Numbered from the stretch's first letter, positions 26,981 to 36,535 are shown. The stretch is DNA of 64,000 bases from Ginsengibacter sp963792025 (GCA_963792025.1 CAWBUS010000012.1:434001-498000); one strand, 5' to 3'. Notes: generated by a model not told the origin, from the sequence alone. Translations and numbers: made by a program.

Positions 26981-28024
26981 CTATTCATTTTCCTGGCGAA
27001 GAAGAGGTGCTATGGGTTCAGCATTGAATTCATTACGATATATTCTTATCAAAACAATAAAATACGTTATAAGCAACGGTCCAAATACTAACCCTAAAAA
27101 TCCGAACATGCTTAAACCAATTATAACCCCGAAAATAGTTATGATGGGATGTACATTTCCTATTTTGCGAAGCACTGTTATACGGGCAACATAGTCAATG
27201 TTAGTGAGGATGACCAGGGAATAGACGCCGAGGCCAACGCCCTGCCATATGTGATCAATTGCAAAAAGATAAACTGTGAGAGGCACCCAAATAAGGCCTG
27301 TACCAACAATGGGTATTAATGATGCCACACCGGTAAGAAATCCCCACAGGCCAAACTCTCCTATTCCAAAAATAGCATAGCCTAACATTCCTGCTAAACC
27401 CTGGATAATAGCAAGCAGCGGGATGCCGATGGCATTTGCTTTTATCATTATGTTAGTTTCAACACCCAATACGTCGCGATTTTTTTCTTTTAATGGAATA
27501 AAATCATTCATATATTTTTCCATTGCAACACCATGCACGAGCATATAGTACAACACAAAAAACATAAGTAATAAATTGGTAAGAAAATTAGCTGTGCCGG
27601 TAAGCAATAGTGGAAGGTTTGCGGCCAGTTTTTGAGTGGCGTTTTTAAAAGTGCTGGCGTTGAAAACTTCCATACCGGTAGCATCCTGTATACTTTGCGA
27701 AAAACTTTTTACTGCAATGAGTAACTGCACGGGATTATTAAACAAGGCAATAAGTTTGGGAGTTATAAGAACAACGGCAAGGTATACTGGTAGGCAAATT
27801 ATGATCGCATAGGCAAGTATGTAAAGCAAAGCCGTCCAGCCAGGTCGCCATTTCTTTTGTTCAGTGAGTTTGAAATAGGATTTCCTGCTTAAGATATACA
27901 AGGTTATTGCGCCCAAAACTCCGGGAAGAAAAACATAAAAATGCTTCAGCATAAGCACTCCGATAAGAATGATGAGTGCCAATAAAATTACTTGCCGCAA
28001 ACGTTCGTTGAAGCCTTTTTTCAT
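26981..28024 (-). CDS. AI-2E family transporter (PerM/YdiK-like permease)
   Basis: A 347-residue inner-membrane protein with seven or eight hydrophobic segments. The family marks are an N-terminal pair of helices (VILLALIILIGVLMLKHFYV), a soluble middle region, the IPLLAIIQGLAGMLGYAIFG segment and the closing GVIIGLSMFGFLGLVFGPLL. Members are described as putative permeases with varied roles, including Na+(Li+)/H+ exchange and AI-2 export, so function is open. It is separated by 40 bases from the radical SAM gene on the same strand. Confidence 0.88.
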   Translation of the reverse strand: MKKGFNERLRQVILLALIILIGVLMLKHFYVFLPGVLGAITLYILSRKSYFKLTEQKKWRPGWTALLYILAYAIIICLPVYLAVVLITPKLIALFNNPVQLLIAVKSFSQSIQDATGMEVFNASTFKNATQKLAANLPLLLTGTANFLTNLLLMFFVLYYMLVHGVAMEKYMNDFIPLKEKNRDVLGVETNIMIKANAIGIPLLAIIQGLAGMLGYAIFGIGEFGLWGFLTGVASLIPIVGTGLIWVPLTVYLFAIDHIWQGVGLGVYSLVILTNIDYVARITVLRKIGNVHPIITIFGVIIGLSMFGFLGLVFGPLLITYFIVLIRIYRNEFNAEPIAPLLRQENE

Positions 28025-28064
28025 GGGATAAAACTAACAATAAATATTTGTTGAAAGTAGCTAC

Positions 28065-29096
28065 TTAATCTTTCCAGACCGATACACCTTCGCTGCAATT
28101 GGCGCAGATATCAATATTTCTACGGCTGGTCATCAATTCTCTTCGAAATTGTTTGTAATTATCGTTATGCCAGATTTCTTTAAACGATTTATTTTTTAAG
28201 TCCCCCAGTTGGTGGGAGGCATCTTTATCAAAACAGCATGGTACCACGAGCCCATCCCATGTGATAACGTTAGCCTGCCACAGTTTCCAGCAATGATTGG
28301 CTAATTTATTTTTGGCAATATATTTACCATCTTTACCCTTTTTGTACCGGCTATATTTTTCGTTTATGGGTATCAGTTGGTTAGGATCGTTTTCATAATC
28401 ATATACCTGCGCTGTTTTAAAACGTACTTCATCAACCCCAACTTCTGCAGCGAGTTTTTTTATTTCTTCCACCTGGTGTTCATTCGGTTTCACCACTAAA
28501 AACTGGAAAAAAACAAATGGGGTTTTACTTTTAAGTTCTTTCTTCCATTTTACAATATTTTTGGCACCTTCTATCACCTTATCAATGTTTCCTCCAACGC
28601 GATATTGTTTATAGACTTCCTGTGTGGCTCCGTCTATAGATATTATAAGCCGGTCCAACCCACTCTCCACCGTTTTTCGTGCAACCTCGTCCGTTAGGTA
28701 ATGCGCATTGGTAGATGTGGCTGTGTATATCCCTTTTCCGGAAGCATACTTAACCATATCTAAAAAATTTCGGTTTAAGTATGGCTCCCCCTGGAAATAA
28801 AAAATGAGGTAAAGAATATCTTTATAAACATCATCAATTGTTTGCCTGAAAAAGCTATTTTCCAACATACCTGTTGGCCTGGTAAAAGCACGGAGACCGC
28901 TGGGGCATTCAGGGCAACGAAGATTACAAGAGGTGGTTGGCTCAAATGAAACAGATATGGGTAGTCCCCACTGTACGGGCTTTCCAATTATTCGGCTAAC
29001 ATAAAAACTTGAAAGCACTTTGGTTGCATTCCACAATCTGCGAAAAGTAATTTTTCGAAAAAAATTGATGCTATCATTATAATTTATCTGGGGCAT
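28065..29096 (-). CDS. Radical SAM protein with SPASM domain
   Basis: A 343-residue enzyme with the radical SAM cluster CNLRCPEC (C57, C61, C64) and a barrel with FQGEPYLN and DGATQEVYKQYRVGGN. A C-terminal SPASM-like cysteine set (WDGLVVPCCFDKD and CANCSEG) binds auxiliary Fe-S clusters. Members modify peptides or other substrates; none is identifiable nearby, so the substrate is unknown. The start was set at ATG 29096, eight codons inside the longest frame, because a perfect -7 box lies seven bases before it. Confidence 0.9.
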   Translation of the reverse strand: MPQINYNDSINFFRKITFRRLWNATKVLSSFYVSRIIGKPVQWGLPISVSFEPTTSCNLRCPECPSGLRAFTRPTGMLENSFFRQTIDDVYKDILYLIFYFQGEPYLNRNFLDMVKYASGKGIYTATSTNAHYLTDEVARKTVESGLDRLIISIDGATQEVYKQYRVGGNIDKVIEGAKNIVKWKKELKSKTPFVFFQFLVVKPNEHQVEEIKKLAAEVGVDEVRFKTAQVYDYENDPNQLIPINEKYSRYKKGKDGKYIAKNKLANHCWKLWQANVITWDGLVVPCCFDKDASHQLGDLKNKSFKEIWHNDNYKQFRRELMTSRRNIDICANCSEGVSVWKD

Positions 29097-29103
29097 TGAA
29101 GCG

Positions 29104-29111
29104 CAAAGATA
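29104..29111 (-). promoter_or_regulatory. -7 promoter box for the radical SAM gene
   Basis: Minus-strand TATCTTTG, seven bases before the ATG at 29096. It fixes that start and implies a leaderless or near-leaderless message. Confidence 0.65.
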
Positions 29112-29133
29112 TAGCAACAAACTTACGAGAGGA

Positions 29134-29946
29134 TTACAGTGCCTTCACGGTAAGCGAATCACTGTCGATAGCAGAATCCTGCGCCGCAATTTGTATTAGA
29201 GGTGGTTCACTAAAATCAAGCTTATTGTTTAGAAATTTATCATAGTTGGCAGCTATCACGTTGAACGCAATAAAGTCCATAACAAATTTCCTGGTTTCAA
29301 AGGGAAGATAGCTTTTAATATCCCAGAAAGTTGCGTCTTCCTTTCCGGATTTTTTCATTGCAAGCCTTACTCTGCCTGGTCCACAATTATAAGACGCAAC
29401 AGATAATAACAGATCATTGTTAAAATAATCAAGCTGATCTTTGAAAAACTTAGCTGCGGCAACACTGGATTTCGTAAAATTTTTGCGATCATCATATTTA
29501 CCGCCAACGTGCAGCCCGTATTCTCCCGCGAGTTCACTCATAAATTGATAATAACCTACTGCGCCTGCAGGAGAAACAGCATTGGCGTTAAATTGTGATT
29601 CCAATGCAGGTATCATTTGCAATTCCAGGGGGAGGTCACGTTTATCCAATATATTTATTGCTTTGGGGAAAAAATTTTGACCTTTTTCAAAAACATAAAT
29701 AATGTATTCGCGTTTCTTTTTACTGAAAGACTTTACATATTCTTTAGTTTGCATTCTATATCCCTGCAAGCTGACAGGATATACTACTGAAAGCGGGTTG
29801 ATTTCTGTGGTTGGTTCAGTCGAAATTTCAGTGTTAAGAGCGCTGTACTCGGGTGAATCAATAATTGATTTCGCAGATGTAGTAAAGCCAACTATAAAAA
29901 ATATTATAATTAACGTTAATAAACTTTTTGATTGAATCGATTTCAT
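29134..29946 (-). CDS. Membrane-bound or exported lytic transglycosylase
   Basis: A 270-residue SLT-family enzyme that cleaves peptidoglycan glycan strands to 1,6-anhydro ends. After a signal sequence (MKSIQSKSLLTLIIIFFIVG) and a linker, the catalytic domain starts near residue 95: LPLELQMIPALESQFN with catalytic E116, AVSPAGAVGYYQFM, and the ASYNCGPGRV motif. There is no LysM domain, unlike MltD, so this is a short form. The frame extends to 30015, but ATG 29946 gives a proper signal peptide. It is 37 bases upstream of the radical SAM gene. The roughly 300-base gap before the next gene shows only a possible distant -7 box (30180-30187, minus). Confidence 0.88.
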   Translation of the reverse strand: MKSIQSKSLLTLIIIFFIVGFTTSAKSIIDSPEYSALNTEISTEPTTEINPLSVVYPVSLQGYRMQTKEYVKSFSKKKREYIIYVFEKGQNFFPKAINILDKRDLPLELQMIPALESQFNANAVSPAGAVGYYQFMSELAGEYGLHVGGKYDDRKNFTKSSVAAAKFFKDQLDYFNNDLLLSVASYNCGPGRVRLAMKKSGKEDATFWDIKSYLPFETRKFVMDFIAFNVIAANYDKFLNNKLDFSEPPLIQIAAQDSAIDSDSLTVKAL

Positions 29947-30244
29947 CCTAATTTTTTTGATTGTACTGATGACCCTGATGTTAGCAGGATTTTGTTTCCA
30001 ACATGAGTTTCCCATATTAAATTTTCAATCTCAAATAAGAAATTAAAAACTTGATTTCGGATTAGTCACCAGATTTTTCAAGGTTAATAACTACGCTAAT
30101 TCACGCAATTAAAAAAGAGGATAGCAATTATGTCTTAATGGAATGAATATAATCAGTACCTTTTTTGTAGCAGGTTATGCAAAAGTAATACCGAAAAGTT
30201 AGAGATGCAAGGTTTGAGGGTAAAAAATCGTTAAAGAAATCAAA

Positions 30245-32182
30245 ATGAAAATAATTTTTTTATTTATAATTACTTTTATATCAATTGCTTATGGTCAATC
30301 ATCTCAAGATTATTTAAAATCACAAAATAATATTATCGCCACTGAGAAAGAGGCTTTCGCAAGTATTGAAAATACTGAAAATACCTCCGAGGCCTCTTTA
30401 AACTTCAAAGTGACCTATTATAGGTGTGAATGGAACGTAGACCCTGCCGTGCGATATATAAGAGGAAAGGTTACACCTTATTTTAAAATTACCGCCGGCA
30501 CCGATAATATTTCCTTTGATTTAACAGATAGCCTAATTGTTGACAGCATAAAAGACATCAATGGCGAGCTATCTTTTATTCATTCGAACAGCACCTTGAC
30601 CATTGATTTACGTTCAACAAAAGCCCTTGGTGAGATAGATTCTCTCAGTATTTATTACCAGGGCATACCACCCAATGATGGCTTTGGCTCATTTGTTACC
30701 TCACAACATGCAGGAACTCCGATTTTATGGACCTTAAGTGAACCTTACGGCAGCAGAGACTGGTGGCCCTGCAGGAATGGGCTTGACGATAAAGCAGACT
30801 CAATTGATGTTATTATTTCAAATCCCTTTCAATATACTGCTGCATCCAACGGATTAAGACAAAGTGAAACTATAATGGGCCCTAATAAAATTACCCATTG
30901 GAAACATCGATATCCGATAGCCACTTATTTAGTTTGCATGGCTGTAACAAACTATACAGAGTTTGACGATAGTGTGCAGTTAGGAGACATCAGTTTACCC
31001 ATGCAAACTTTTTGTTATCCCGAAAGCCTTTCTTTATTCCAGGCAAACACACCTACAGTATTAGGAACACTAAAGTACTATAGTGGTGTTTTTGGCAATT
31101 ATCCATTTATTAAAGAAAAATATGGACATGTACAATTTGGATGGGGTGGTGGCCAGGAGCATCAAACGTCAACATTTATTGTAACTCCTAACGAGAACCT
31201 AATGGCCCACGAACTGGCACATCAATGGTTTGGAGATAAGATAACCTGTGGCAGTTGGAGAGATATTTGGTTAAATGAAGGTTTTGCAACCCACCTTGCT
31301 ATTATGGATTTTGAAGTAAGATTCCCGCAGGCCGTGTTAGCCACGCGGAAAAGCGAGATTGAAAATATTACTTCGCTTCCAGGCGGCTCTGTTTGGGTTG
31401 ATGATACCACCAATGTAAATCGCATTTTTGATGGAAGGCTCAGTTATACCAAGGGCTCTCATCTTTTGTATATGTTGCGCTGGAAATTGGGTGATAGCAT
31501 TTTTATTAAAGGAATGCGCAGGTATTTTAACGATTCCACTATTGCATTTGGCTTCGCGAAAACCGATGACTTTATTAGAAATATGGAAGCTGCAAGTGGC
31601 ATAGATCTAAAAGAATTCTTTGCTGACTGGTTTTACGGGCAAGGCTACCCTTCTTACAAGGTGCAATGGACGCAGATTGGCAATGACTATGTAAAAATAA
31701 ATATGAGCCAGACGACATCACATCCTTCGGTTACTTTTTTTCCGCTTCCTGTTGCTTTAGAATTTAAAAATGCAACCCAACAAAAAACTATTGTTGTTAA
31801 TGATACTTTTAATGGCCAGGTTTTTTTTAATAACATCGGTTTTGTTGCCGATACAGTTATTATAGATCCTGATTACTGGCTGATAACAAAAGACAATATT
31901 TCCGAAAAAATAAGTGACAACATAACGGGAGACGATATTGTACAGGTTTTTCCAAATCCATTTGTAAATAGCTTTAATTTGTACCTCCATAACTTTACCG
32001 CTCAGAAAGGTTATGTAAAAATTTGTGATGCAAAAGGAAGCCTTGTATTCAAAGAAAATATTTTATTGAATGGCTCATTTTATTCAACAATAAACACACA
32101 GTCATTATCAAATGGAATTTACGTAATTAAAATACAAACCGATAATGGATTTAAGTATGTAAAAAAGATTTTGAAACAGTAA
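30245..32182 (+). CDS. Secreted M1-family aminopeptidase with type IX sorting domain
   Basis: A 645-residue zinc metallopeptidase of the M1 (gluzincin) family. The signal peptide covers about 17 residues. The N-terminal beta domain is followed by the GxMEN-like segment GWGGGQEHQTSTFI and the zinc site HELAH (H322, E323, H326) with third ligand E345 in LNEGFATH. A C-terminal Por/type IX secretion domain (about 565-645) has the VFPNPFVNSFN start and ends GIYVIKIQTDNGFKYVKKI. The protein is therefore probably exported through the T9SS and anchored or released at the surface. It most likely removes N-terminal residues from peptides in nutrient uptake (inference). No T9SS machinery gene lies in the window. 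Confidence 0.93.
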   Translation: MKIIFLFIITFISIAYGQSSQDYLKSQNNIIATEKEAFASIENTENTSEASLNFKVTYYRCEWNVDPAVRYIRGKVTPYFKITAGTDNISFDLTDSLIVDSIKDINGELSFIHSNSTLTIDLRSTKALGEIDSLSIYYQGIPPNDGFGSFVTSQHAGTPILWTLSEPYGSRDWWPCRNGLDDKADSIDVIISNPFQYTAASNGLRQSETIMGPNKITHWKHRYPIATYLVCMAVTNYTEFDDSVQLGDISLPMQTFCYPESLSLFQANTPTVLGTLKYYSGVFGNYPFIKEKYGHVQFGWGGGQEHQTSTFIVTPNENLMAHELAHQWFGDKITCGSWRDIWLNEGFATHLAIMDFEVRFPQAVLATRKSEIENITSLPGGSVWVDDTTNVNRIFDGRLSYTKGSHLLYMLRWKLGDSIFIKGMRRYFNDSTIAFGFAKTDDFIRNMEAASGIDLKEFFADWFYGQGYPSYKVQWTQIGNDYVKINMSQTTSHPSVTFFPLPVALEFKNATQQKTIVVNDTFNGQVFFNNIGFVADTVIIDPDYWLITKDNISEKISDNITGDDIVQVFPNPFVNSFNLYLHNFTAQKGYVKICDAKGSLVFKENILLNGSFYSTINTQSLSNGIYVIKIQTDNGFKYVKKILKQ

Positions 32183-32224
32183 TTTCAGAAGCATATTATT
32201 GCACTGAATTATTAAGATAACCTT

Positions 32225-32992
32225 GTGGCAAGAAAAACGAAACGATCTTCTTCTAAATATTTTTTTAAAATAATTTTTTGGCTGGCATTTGCTTTTGTTG
32301 GGGCGTATTATATTGTCAATTATTTTATGCAATCATCAGATGTCTTTTACCCCGACTTTCAAATTTCTATTCCCGGCGGATATAAAATTCATGGCATTGA
32401 CGTGAGTAAATATCAAAGTGTTATTAACTGGAAAGAAGTTAGTGAAATGAATGCCGACGGAATTAAAATCGGTTTTGCTTTTATAAAAGCGACAGAAGGC
32501 GTAGGCAACGTTGACAATCAATTCAGGCGCAATTGGCTTAAGGCAAACGAACAAAACATTTGCAAAGGAGCATATCATTTTTTTATTGCGGGCAAAAATG
32601 GAAGAAGACAGGCCGCTAATTTTATAGAAATAGTGGATTTAAAAAAAGGGGATCTTCCACCAGTAATAGATATTGAAAAATCATTTGGCGTTTCTGCGAA
32701 TGAAATAAAAAAGGAAGTGGCAGACTGGCTTGCAGTTGTTCAAAAATATTATGGTGTTCAACCTATAATCTATACCAATATTGATTTTTACAACCGTTAT
32801 CTTCAAAATGATTTTGATAATTACCCGGTTTGGATCGCCCATTATTTACAACCTGTAAAACCCCGGATTGACCACAAATGGATGTTTTGGCAACACAGTG
32901 AAAGCGGAAGAGTTAATGGCATTAGGGCACCAGTTGATTTTAATGTTTTTTCCGGAGACAGTATAGATTTTAAAAATTTTCTTATTCAATAA
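32225..32992 (+). CDS. GH25 family lysozyme (membrane-anchored)
   Basis: A 255-residue muramidase-like protein. The start is GTG at 32225, since no ATG occurs before the homologous region except one inside the anchor. Residues 1-12 are basic, followed by a transmembrane or signal anchor (about 13-34). The GH25 barrel runs from about 55 to 250 with HGIDVSKYQ (D59), GFAFIKATEGVG and PPVIDIEKS (D149, E151), the expected catalytic acids. It should cleave the MurNAc-GlcNAc bond in peptidoglycan, perhaps in remodelling or against other bacteria. It follows the M1 gene by 42 bases. Confidence 0.9.
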   Translation: MARKTKRSSSKYFFKIIFWLAFAFVGAYYIVNYFMQSSDVFYPDFQISIPGGYKIHGIDVSKYQSVINWKEVSEMNADGIKIGFAFIKATEGVGNVDNQFRRNWLKANEQNICKGAYHFFIAGKNGRRQAANFIEIVDLKKGDLPPVIDIEKSFGVSANEIKKEVADWLAVVQKYYGVQPIIYTNIDFYNRYLQNDFDNYPVWIAHYLQPVKPRIDHKWMFWQHSESGRVNGIRAPVDFNVFSGDSIDFKNFLIQ

Positions 32993-33025
32993 ATGCTTAT
33001 TTAGCAAAATAGAGCAAACGATAAG

Positions 33026-33451
33026 TTAACTGCTATGATCAGCAACAATCAACCATTTTCCGTTAATTTTTCTAAGCAGTAAAGTAAAGTATCCCTCGAT
33101 ATTTCCTATAGTTCGTTGTAAGTGCCATTTGCCTACAACAAAATAAACAAAGGTAGCAAGTGGCTTTATTTCCAATAGGTTAAAAGTTAATTGTCCCATT
33201 GCGGCCGTGTCAGGATAATGCTTTTTATAATTTTCAAGTGTTGATTGCCACCCATAAGTAACACCGGATTTTCCTATAAACATTAGTGAATCACTTTGCC
33301 AGTAAGTGTTCATGAATTTGTCAACATTACCTGCATTCCAGGCAATTACCTGGTTATTTAAAACTTTCCTTATGGCTAACTCATCTTTGTTTTGGGCAAG
33401 AGAAATAATAGAAGAAAAAACGATGAGTAAAACGATGAATAATTTTTTCAT
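33026..33451 (-). CDS. Exported SnoaL-like / DUF4440 nuclear-transport-factor-2 fold protein
   Basis: A 141-residue protein with a signal peptide (cleaved near SLAQ, residue 20) and an NTF2-like cone fold: AIRKVLNNQVIAWNAGNVDKF, FMNTYWQSDSLMFIG, and a final FTLLLRKINGKWLIVADHSS. This matches DUF4440/SnoaL-like proteins, which may bind or modify small molecules; the activity is not known. It is 31 bases downstream of the MerC gene on the same strand. Confidence 0.85.
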   Translation of the reverse strand: MKKLFIVLLIVFSSIISLAQNKDELAIRKVLNNQVIAWNAGNVDKFMNTYWQSDSLMFIGKSGVTYGWQSTLENYKKHYPDTAAMGQLTFNLLEIKPLATFVYFVVGKWHLQRTIGNIEGYFTLLLRKINGKWLIVADHSS

Positions 33452-33482
33452 TCTTTAAATAACAAGATGATTAATAATCCGG

Positions 33483-33878
33483 CTAGTGAATGTGCCCATC
33501 AGCAGTTTTAAACTGAGCTATGAAACGAAAATTTAAAAAATGTGCATATAATATCAGGCAAACAGCAGGTGCTAAAAAAACAAATTCGTATTTAATGAAA
33601 ATTTGTTTCAGAATTAGAAAAATAAATCCTGCTGTAAATATTAATAAAGGCTTCATGTTCCTGTGATGGCTCTTGTAGCCGTGCGACAAAGCATAGCATC
33701 CAACAATAAATGCAACGCTGATCATCGTCCACTCAAAAAAAAGATTGTGTATAATATTTATGCCAAATAAAGGAAGTGATGTTAGAATTAAAGGAAGAAT
33801 GGCGCAATGAATGGCGCACGCGACAGAAGTTATCATCCCCATCAAATCCCAATTAATTCTTTTCATAAAACTGATCAT
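33483..33878 (-). CDS. MerC domain membrane protein
   Basis: About 131 residues and four hydrophobic helices. The first helix carries the MerC-type metal site (MITSVACAIHCAILPLILTS, with Cys residues) found in mercury-uptake proteins. Outside mer operons such proteins are common in Bacteroidota beside Fur-family regulators and are thought to move a metal ion. The start ATG 33878 lies five bases after a -7 box; ATG 33866 (MKRINWDL) is the alternative. A 21-bp operator-like inverted repeat covers the promoter, suggesting control by the Fur-family protein at 34675. Confidence 0.82.
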   Translation of the reverse strand: MISFMKRINWDLMGMITSVACAIHCAILPLILTSLPLFGINIIHNLFFEWTMISVAFIVGCYALSHGYKSHHRNMKPLLIFTAGFIFLILKQIFIKYEFVFLAPAVCLILYAHFLNFRFIAQFKTADGHIH

Positions 33879-33881
33879 AAC

Positions 33882-33902
33882 TGCAAAAATAGTATATTTG
33901 CA
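33882..33902. promoter_or_regulatory. Fur-family type operator over the MerC promoter
   Basis: TGCAAAAAT (33882-33890), three bases, then ATATTTGCA (33894-33902) form an imperfect inverted repeat with eight of nine positions paired. The same stretch contains the minus-strand -7 box TATTTTTG (33884-33891). Size and position suit a Fur/Zur box; the regulator gene is 770 bases away. Confidence 0.5.
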
Positions 33903-33985
33903 ACAAGGATGCATAAAATAAATTTCCTTTTTTTACTCTGAAGTAATTTTACATTTTATTAAACATTTTATGCTGCAAAAAATGC

Positions 33986-33993
33986 TACCTTTT
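33986..33993 (+). promoter_or_regulatory. -7 promoter box for the SCO1-Fur unit
   Basis: TACCTTTT, one mismatch from TAnnTTTG, six bases before the ATG at 34000. Confidence 0.4.
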
Positions 33994-33999
33994 TAACTT

Positions 34000-34668
34000 A
34001 TGAAAAAGAAAATATTTTTTTATTCGGGCTTCTTCATTGTACTAATAACTGCATTTTTCTTATTTCTTTTTTTAGGGACAGATTACTACAAAGTAAAATT
34101 GCCGGTTATGAATTATGTACAGGATTTTTCATTTACCGGCCAGAATGGAAATACAATTACCGAACACGATATAGATGGAAAGGTGTATGTAGCTAATTAT
34201 TTTTTCACCACTTGTAAAGGTATTTGCCCTAAGATGAATGCCAACCTGGCTACAATTTTTGAAACCTTCAGAAATGATAGTGATTTTGCAGTGATTTCTC
34301 ATTCTTCTATGCCCGAAACTGATTCGGTTCCATTATTGAAAGCGTATGAAGAAAAAATGGTTGGGAAAGATCCACATTTTGCGGCCAAATGGTATTTTGT
34401 TACTGGTACAAAAGATTCTTTATATAGAATGGCGCAGCAAAGTTACCTGCTCGATAATGCTAAAAACGACTCGTTAAATATAAACGATCAGTTTATTCAC
34501 ACGCAATTTTTTGCATTAGTTGACAAAGAAAGAAGGGTACGAGGTATTTACGATGGATTAAAAGATGATGAATTGCAACGATTGCAGGATGACATTCAAA
34601 AACTGTTGAAGGAGCCTTATAATGGAAATATTTTTAATCATTCAACATTTAGCAATAATCCCGGTTAA
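34000..34668 (+). CDS. SCO1/SenC-type copper chaperone
   Basis: SCO proteins deliver copper to, or reduce, the CuA site of cytochrome c oxidase. The 222-residue protein has an N-terminal membrane anchor (about 5-27) and a thioredoxin-like fold with TCKGICPKMN (metal ligands C72 and C76), DIDGKVYVANYFF and H167 in FIHTQFFALVD. All three copper ligands are present. It is six bases upstream of the Fur-family regulator gene and divergent from the MerC gene, so copper or zinc handling may be coupled (inference). Confidence 0.9.
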   Translation: MKKKIFFYSGFFIVLITAFFLFLFLGTDYYKVKLPVMNYVQDFSFTGQNGNTITEHDIDGKVYVANYFFTTCKGICPKMNANLATIFETFRNDSDFAVISHSSMPETDSVPLLKAYEEKMVGKDPHFAAKWYFVTGTKDSLYRMAQQSYLLDNAKNDSLNINDQFIHTQFFALVDKERRVRGIYDGLKDDELQRLQDDIQKLLKEPYNGNIFNHSTFSNNPG

Positions 34669-34674
34669 TTTTTT

Positions 34675-35091
34675 ATGCCAGTTAAAACAGCAGACATATT
34701 AAAACAAAATCGTTTAAGCATAACCGATAGCCGTTTAAATATTCTCGAACTTTTTCTTAAACAGGATGGTGCCCTTTCGCATGCCGATATTGAAAAAAAT
34801 ACCGGTGAATCTTTTGACCGGGTAACCGTTTATCGCACCTTACAAACCTTTGTGGAGAAAGGTATTATTCATCTTATTCCTACCACGGACAATTCCATAA
34901 AGTATGCGCTGTGTAAAAATGATTGTGCGCCCGGCCATCATCATGACAATCATGTTCACTTTATATGCGATGAGTGTAATAAAACCATTTGCCTCGATAA
35001 AGTAGATGTGCCACTAGTAAAACTGCCGAAAGGTTTCAAACCACAGCATTCAGAAATGGTGGTAACAGGGATTTGCGGAGACTGTGGATAG
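34675..35091 (+). CDS. Fur-family transcriptional regulator (possibly Zur-like)
   Basis: A 138-residue metal-dependent repressor. The winged helix (about 1-80) has SLSITDSRLNILELF-like and FDRVTVYRTLQTFVEKGII features. The dimer domain has a His-rich metal site HHHDNHVHFICDECNKTICL and the structural zinc pair completed by GICGDCG. The HHDNH-type cluster and absence of a peroxide-sensing context point to zinc or iron; I cannot tell Zur from Fur with confidence. It is cotranscribed with the SCO gene and probably acts on the operator at 33882-33902. Confidence 0.9.
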   Translation: MPVKTADILKQNRLSITDSRLNILELFLKQDGALSHADIEKNTGESFDRVTVYRTLQTFVEKGIIHLIPTTDNSIKYALCKNDCAPGHHHDNHVHFICDECNKTICLDKVDVPLVKLPKGFKPQHSEMVVTGICGDCG

Positions 35092-35170
35092 TCAATTAGC
35101 AATGTGCAATTTTGGTCGCGCGATGTCCAAAAATATATTGATTCAGCATTTTTGCGGGCTTTATTCAAGG

Positions 35171-36439
35171 CTATTTTTTCATAAAATCCACAATGTCTTT
35201 TACCAGTTTTTGGTTTAATGGAAGCGAAGGATCCATATAAGTCTTGTTATTTTCATCGTTGCATTCCGAATCAGCATTCTTTAAGGTATGTGTCATTAAA
35301 GGAATAAGATCCCAAAAATTATTTTTATTTGCGTTATGTAAATTTTCGGCATCAACGATTTTTACCTGTGTGTCGCAAATGCCCTGCAGTATTAAAACCG
35401 GGCAGTTCAACTTTTTAATTTCTTCTGAGGGAGAATATTTCAACCATGAAATCATGTAAGGTTGAATAGATCGCCTGAATATAGTATATAACGATGCAGG
35501 GACATCATACACTTCTTTTCCATTTTTTAATTTATTAAAAATAAGCGCTATGGCGGTATTTAAAGAATCTGGCGCATGTTGGGCTTTTGCCTGTTCTTCT
35601 ATTACTTCATCAATCGGCCTTCCTGCACCAGCGACAGAAATAAAACCTTTTACTCTCTTTTTTTGTGAAGCTACCATTGCAATTAATGAACCTTCACTAT
35701 GGCCAATAAAATAGATATCTTTAAAACCAAGCGTGTCGTGGAGGTAATCGAATATTTTTCCCGCGTCGTTAATATAATCGTCAAAGACCAATTTACTTTC
35801 ATTAAAATCATCCGGAATACTTTCGCCCACGCCTCTTTTATCATACCTGAAACTAGCAATATTTTGCGAATCCAATGCATGAGCCAGCATTTCATATGAA
35901 TCTGCTTTATCTCCCATCGGATTGTTTCCATTTCGATCCGTGGGTCCTGAACCAGCCACTATTATCGCCAGTTTTTGACGGTTATTTTTAGAAAGTAAAG
36001 TGCCGGATAATTTACTTCCCGATGCTGATGATACTGAAATTTCTTTTTCATTGGGATGCACGTCTTTCCTGGCAGGTTGACTACTATCGATAAATCTAAT
36101 AAGATCTAACGGGAGAACTCCATTACCCTGGTGCCACATTCCAGCTATTGAGTCTTTTGTAATAAATTTTCCATTATAAAATCCTGAAACGATTTTTAAT
36201 CCAATTTTTATACTATCTACGGAAATATCAATGGCACTGCAAGGAAGGTTGTTGGCATTTTGAGAAGGACTGTCCCATCTGCCATTTAATTTACCCAAAC
36301 TGTCTTCATAAAAATGAAATATTATGGGAATTGCGTGGCCATTAACAACAATATTTCCTTTCCAGTTACCGGAAATATTTTGTGAATAAGAAAAGAAATA
36401 ATTGAAAACGAGAATAACGACACTTAATAAAATGCGCAT
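35171..36439 (-). CDS. Exported alpha/beta hydrolase
   Basis: A 422-residue protein with a signal peptide (cleaved near YSQ, residue 20), an N-terminal beta domain (about 22-125, ISGNWKGNIVVNGHAIPIIF) and an alpha/beta hydrolase fold from about 145. Motifs include VAGSGPTDRNGNNP (oxyanion region), FRYDKRGVGES and the nucleophile elbow GHSEGS (S248). The third catalytic residue is probably the His in MTHTLK. Similar proteins act as peptidases or esterases; substrate unknown. Single gene with no obvious partner. Confidence 0.87.
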   Translation of the reverse strand: MRILLSVVILVFNYFFSYSQNISGNWKGNIVVNGHAIPIIFHFYEDSLGKLNGRWDSPSQNANNLPCSAIDISVDSIKIGLKIVSGFYNGKFITKDSIAGMWHQGNGVLPLDLIRFIDSSQPARKDVHPNEKEISVSSASGSKLSGTLLSKNNRQKLAIIVAGSGPTDRNGNNPMGDKADSYEMLAHALDSQNIASFRYDKRGVGESIPDDFNESKLVFDDYINDAGKIFDYLHDTLGFKDIYFIGHSEGSLIAMVASQKKRVKGFISVAGAGRPIDEVIEEQAKAQHAPDSLNTAIALIFNKLKNGKEVYDVPASLYTIFRRSIQPYMISWLKYSPSEEIKKLNCPVLILQGICDTQVKIVDAENLHNANKNNFWDLIPLMTHTLKNADSECNDENNKTYMDPSLPLNQKLVKDIVDFMKK

Positions 36440-36535
36440 TTATTTTTTTGTAAAGTTAGTTTACAAAATAAGACTTTCTGAATAATGACGTTTAATATTT
36501 AATGAGACCAACGGGCTTAGGAAAGCGGGCCTATA

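Noticed and set aside
33483..33914. Complete mercury-resistance operon
   Set aside because: Only a MerC domain is present; there is no merA, merR, merT or merP.
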